DNA of 64,000 bases from the NCBI RefSeq assembly GCF_028550395.1, contig NZ_JAQQKW010000003.1:372001-436000 (forward strand), in the 5' to 3' direction. The position numbers and the translations under genes are program-made. Shown in pieces: positions 62,262-64,000 of this stretch. The number at the start of each line of letters is the position of its first letter. The first letter of the stretch is position 1. The DNA is from Asticcacaulis currens (lineage in GTDB: Bacteria; Pseudomonadota; Alphaproteobacteria; Caulobacterales; Caulobacteraceae). Below the pieces are notes generated by a model that saw only the letters and a program-made list of their open reading frames with translations, was not told the DNA's origin and searched no databases.

Positions 62262-62621
62262 ATGCGTCGCAGCCTGCCTATCGTCGCTCTTTCCGCTTTG
62301 GCACTGACCCTTGCGGGATGTGTCACCACGACGCCCCCGACCGACAGCGGCATGGTCCCGCCGCCTCCCCCGCCGCCGCCGGTGGTCGAAGCCCCGACGG
62401 GCGTGCTATATACCTGTCAGGACGGGACGACCTTCCGCATCGCCTTCAGTGAAAAGGCGGCGACCGTGACGCTGAAAGACGGCACAAAGCTGCACCTGCC
62501 GCAGCAGGTGGCGGCTTCGGGTATCTGGTATTCGTCGGGCAAGCACGATTTCCGCGGCAAGGGCCGCGACGCCACCTGGACCGTCGGCAAAAAGATGCCG
62601 ACCCAGTGCATAACGGATTAA
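62262..62621 (+). CDS. MliC-like lipoprotein
   Basis: A 119-aa protein with a lipoprotein signal peptide (LPIVALSALALTLAGC, lipobox LAGC), a polyproline linker (eight consecutive prolines) and an MliC-type domain. The domain shows YTCQDGTTFRIAFSEKAATVTL, SGIWYSSGKHDFRGKGRDATW and a final Cys. MliC family lipoproteins inhibit C-type lysozyme in the outer membrane or periplasm. The protein is short and the match is partial, so the inhibitory activity is inferred. ATG 62262 follows GGAG by 7 nt. Confidence 0.78.
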   Translation: MRRSLPIVALSALALTLAGCVTTTPPTDSGMVPPPPPPPPVVEAPTGVLYTCQDGTTFRIAFSEKAATVTLKDGTKLHLPQQVAASGIWYSSGKHDFRGKGRDATWTVGKKMPTQCITD

Positions 62622-62632
62622 CCGGCAAAAGC

Positions 62633-62767
62633 TTAGCGGGTGGACGCGCCTGGTGGCCGAAACGTAATGGAGAACTTCGTCGGTTCGCTGAACGGCATAA
62701 ATAGTATCGCGATCAGCAGAACGGTACCTATGAGAATCGTAATCCATAGAATAGTCTTACGCGTCAT
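62633..62767 (-). CDS. small single-span membrane protein, 44 aa
   Basis: A frame too short for usual thresholds. It begins TRKTILWITILIGTVLLIAI, a clear membrane segment with a positively charged start, and ends in a polar tail with GASTR. A good AGGGGA ribosome binding site lies 5 nt upstream of the ATG. It lies ~40 nt downstream of the terminator behind ctrA on the same strand, and converges with the lipoprotein gene 11 nt away. Only about 40 nt are left for a promoter, so read-through from ctrA is likely. Function is unknown. Confidence 0.6.
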   Translation of the reverse strand: MTRKTILWITILIGTVLLIAILFMPFSEPTKFSITFRPPGASTR

Positions 62768-62807
62768 AGTCCCCTACTTTTGCTTTCGCCAATTCCGGTT
62801 CACCGAT

Positions 62808-62846
62808 AAAAAAAAACGCCTGCCGTGAGAGGTCGGCAAGCGTTTT
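62808..62846 (-). terminator. ctrA intrinsic terminator
   Basis: On the minus strand AAAAAACGCTTGCCG pairs with CGGCAGGCGTTTTTTTTT (one mismatch), about 25 nt after the ctrA stop. The flanking A and T runs make it bidirectional. Confidence 0.85.
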
Positions 62847-62869
62847 TTCGTAGTCGTAGAACCGTAGGC

Positions 62870-63571
62870 TTAGGCGGCGACGATGCCGCCCTGCTCTTGC
62901 GGGTCGCGCAGCACATAGCCACGACCCCAGACGGTTTCGATGTAGGAGTTGCCGTCGTTAGCCACGGCCAGCTTCTTGCGCAGCTTACAGATGAAGACGT
63001 CGATGATCTTCAGTTCCGGCTCGTCCATACCGCCATAGAGGTGGTTAAGGAACATTTCCTTGGTAAGCGTCGTGCCTTTGCGCAGTGATAGAAGCTCCAG
63101 CATCTCATATTCCTTGCCGGTCAGGTGCACGCGGTTGCCCGCGACTTCGACCGTCTTGGCGTCGAGATTGACGATGATGTCGCCGGTCTTGATAACCGAC
63201 TGGGCGTGACCCTTGGAGCGACGCACCACCGCATGAATGCGGGCGATCAGCTCGTCCTTGTGGAAGGGCTTGGTCATATAGTCGTCGGCGCCGCCGCCGA
63301 GCGTTTTGACCTTGGTTTCGATTTCCGAGGTACCCGACAGGATCATGACCGGCGTATTGACCTTGCCGACGCGCAGCTGGCGCAGCACTTCGAGGCCGGA
63401 CATGTCGGGCAGCGACAGGTCGAGCAGGATCAGGTCATAGTCATAGATCTTACCCAGATCCACGCCTTCTTCGCCCAGGTCCGTCGTATAAACGTTGAAC
63501 CCTTCGGATTTCAGCATCAGCTCAATGCTTTGAGCGGTCGCGCTGTCGTCTTCAATCAGCAATACGCGCAT
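62870..63571 (-). CDS. ctrA: cell-cycle response regulator CtrA
   Basis: A 233-aa OmpR-class regulator with the Caulobacter CtrA sequence pattern. The receiver has [20 protein letters not shown] and the phospho-acceptor Asp51 in [13 protein letters not shown], with conserved Lys in MTKPFHKDE. The winged-helix domain carries [52 protein letters not shown], identical in kind to CtrA, and [14 protein letters not shown]. The C-terminus ends VAA, a tail of the ClpXP-recognised alanine type known in CtrA. ChpT, its phosphate donor, is encoded in the same window. A longer in-frame start at 63598 is not typical. Confidence 0.96.
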   Translation of the reverse strand: MRVLLIEDDSATAQSIELMLKSEGFNVYTTDLGEEGVDLGKIYDYDLILLDLSLPDMSGLEVLRQLRVGKVNTPVMILSGTSEIETKVKTLGGGADDYMTKPFHKDELIARIHAVVRRSKGHAQSVIKTGDIIVNLDAKTVEVAGNRVHLTGKEYEMLELLSLRKGTTLTKEMFLNHLYGGMDEPELKIIDVFICKLRKKLAVANDGNSYIETVWGRGYVLRDPQEQGGIVAA

Positions 63572-63658
63572 GTAGCCCCTCCCGGCTATGGCAAACACAA
63601 AGTGCGAAGGCGCAGACGCCCCCGTGTGGTGAGAATTTGAGGCTAGCCCGCAAATCCC

Positions 63659-63672
63659 TTAAGATTAGTTAA
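63659..63672. promoter_or_regulatory. CtrA-box-like site upstream of ctrA
   Basis: TTAAGATTAGTTAA has two TTAA half-sites separated by 6 nt (the canonical spacing is 7), 88 nt upstream of the ctrA start. A further TAACG follows. It could be an autoregulatory site like the P2 region of Caulobacter ctrA. Confidence 0.6.
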
Positions 63673-63709
63673 GCCTAACGAAATCTCAAAGAGGGGTACG
63701 CTGATTTGC

Positions 63710-63786
63710 GAATCGCTGACAAGAGTCGTGAGTCAAGAGGCGGGCTTTTCCCCAGGTCTTTTTTCATTCTTTTTTAAGAAAGAGTC
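63710..63786. promoter_or_regulatory. cluster of four GANTC (CcrM methylation) sites upstream of ctrA
   Basis: GAATC at 63710-63714 and GAGTC at 63723-63727, 63730-63734 and 63782-63786 fall in 77 nt. GANTC is the CcrM target that links ctrA P1 to replication in Caulobacter. Such density is more than expected by chance in this GC-rich region. Confidence 0.75.
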
Positions 63787-63942
63787 TTTTTTCGCACACA
63801 GTCGGGGCGATAATGCGCCGCCACCTTTATAAATTCCTGATTTTATGATGTTTTTATATGCTTATTCGTCATGATCTTGCCCAAGCAAGGGGCGAAGTCG
63901 GCCTTGGCGACAGGCGTCGGGCGGACTTTTTAGAAGAAAGCA
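63787..63942. other. AT-rich region upstream of ctrA
   Basis: About 155 nt, with an AT-rich centre at 63820-63870 (TTTATAAATT and TTTTTATATG). No gene seen. It may contain the distal ctrA promoter. Confidence 0.4.
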
Positions 63943-63978
63943 CAAAAAAAACGGAGACCTTCCGACGAGGGCCTCCGT
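63943..63978 (-). terminator. terminator of a gene beyond the right edge
   Basis: ACGGAG-A-CC and GG-C-CTCCGT form a stem with one mismatch. On the minus strand it is followed by a run of eight T, as expected for a leftward gene whose coding region lies outside the window. It separates that gene from ctrA. Confidence 0.7.
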
Positions 63979-64000
63979 GTTTCTTTTCTGCGCTCCGTTA

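Overview
The window is a stretch of a GC-rich alphaproteobacterial chromosome, most likely Caulobacteraceae and plausibly Asticcacaulis. Evidence for this: a CtrA cell-cycle regulator preceded by clustered GANTC (CcrM) sites, a ChpT histidine phosphotransferase, a DivJ-like membrane histidine kinase, a MucR regulator, an alphaproteobacterial LexA box at uvrB, and Caulobacter-type housekeeping proteins. The genus is inference; the family-level placement is well supported. I see no tRNA, rRNA, IS element, prophage or CRISPR array.

Layout. 1-4.0 kb: two tandem paralogous DUF6311-type membrane proteins, the first cut by the window edge. 4.3-12.7 kb: housekeeping genes (greA, an ELM1-type protein, trxB, a coupled queD-like/folB/DinB/membrane-protein operon, a DUF3617 lipoprotein, uvrB). 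13-19.8 kb: SleB-type cell wall hydrolase, a methyl-accepting chemotaxis protein, a tandem pair of small exported paralogues, an unannotated 44-aa gene, a retropepsin-like protease and dusA. 20-31 kb: a xylan/arabinoxylan locus with a LacI regulator, a LytTR membrane regulator, a secreted hydrolase, a leftward operon (GH10 xylanase, GH43, MFS transporter, GH43) and a divergent large GH43, with a LacI-type operator between them. 31-34 kb: mobA and an SLC13-type permease.

33.5-36 kb: a MesX/MesD pair (DUF1852 plus core-MetE folate-independent methionine synthase) under a cobalamin riboswitch, so a B12-independent methionine route appears to be shut off when B12 is present. 36-39.3 kb: a response regulator without a DNA-binding domain, translationally coupled to the first of two tandem ~400-aa paralogues of no recognised family. 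This is the best candidate here for an undescribed signalling module.

39.6-54.4 kb: FliL-like Tat protein, prfC, hemolysin III, MFS exporter, DUF1491, DivJ-like kinase with a divergent soluble kinase, sufE, a stand-alone DnaA domain IV protein, PAS protein, mucR, DUF2336 protein and cysK. 54.7-60.9 kb: chpT followed by cheA-cheW-cheY-cheB-cheR. 61-64 kb: an ArsR-type regulator, a low-molecular-weight phosphatase homologue whose catalytic cysteine is alanine, an MliC-like lipoprotein, an unannotated 44-aa membrane protein, and ctrA with its upstream region.

Two themes tie the window together: cell-cycle and motility phosphorelay parts (DivJ-like kinase, ChpT, CtrA, Che cluster, MCP, MucR) and plant-polysaccharide use (GH10/GH43 locus). 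All functional calls come from reading the translated sequence; no database search was run.
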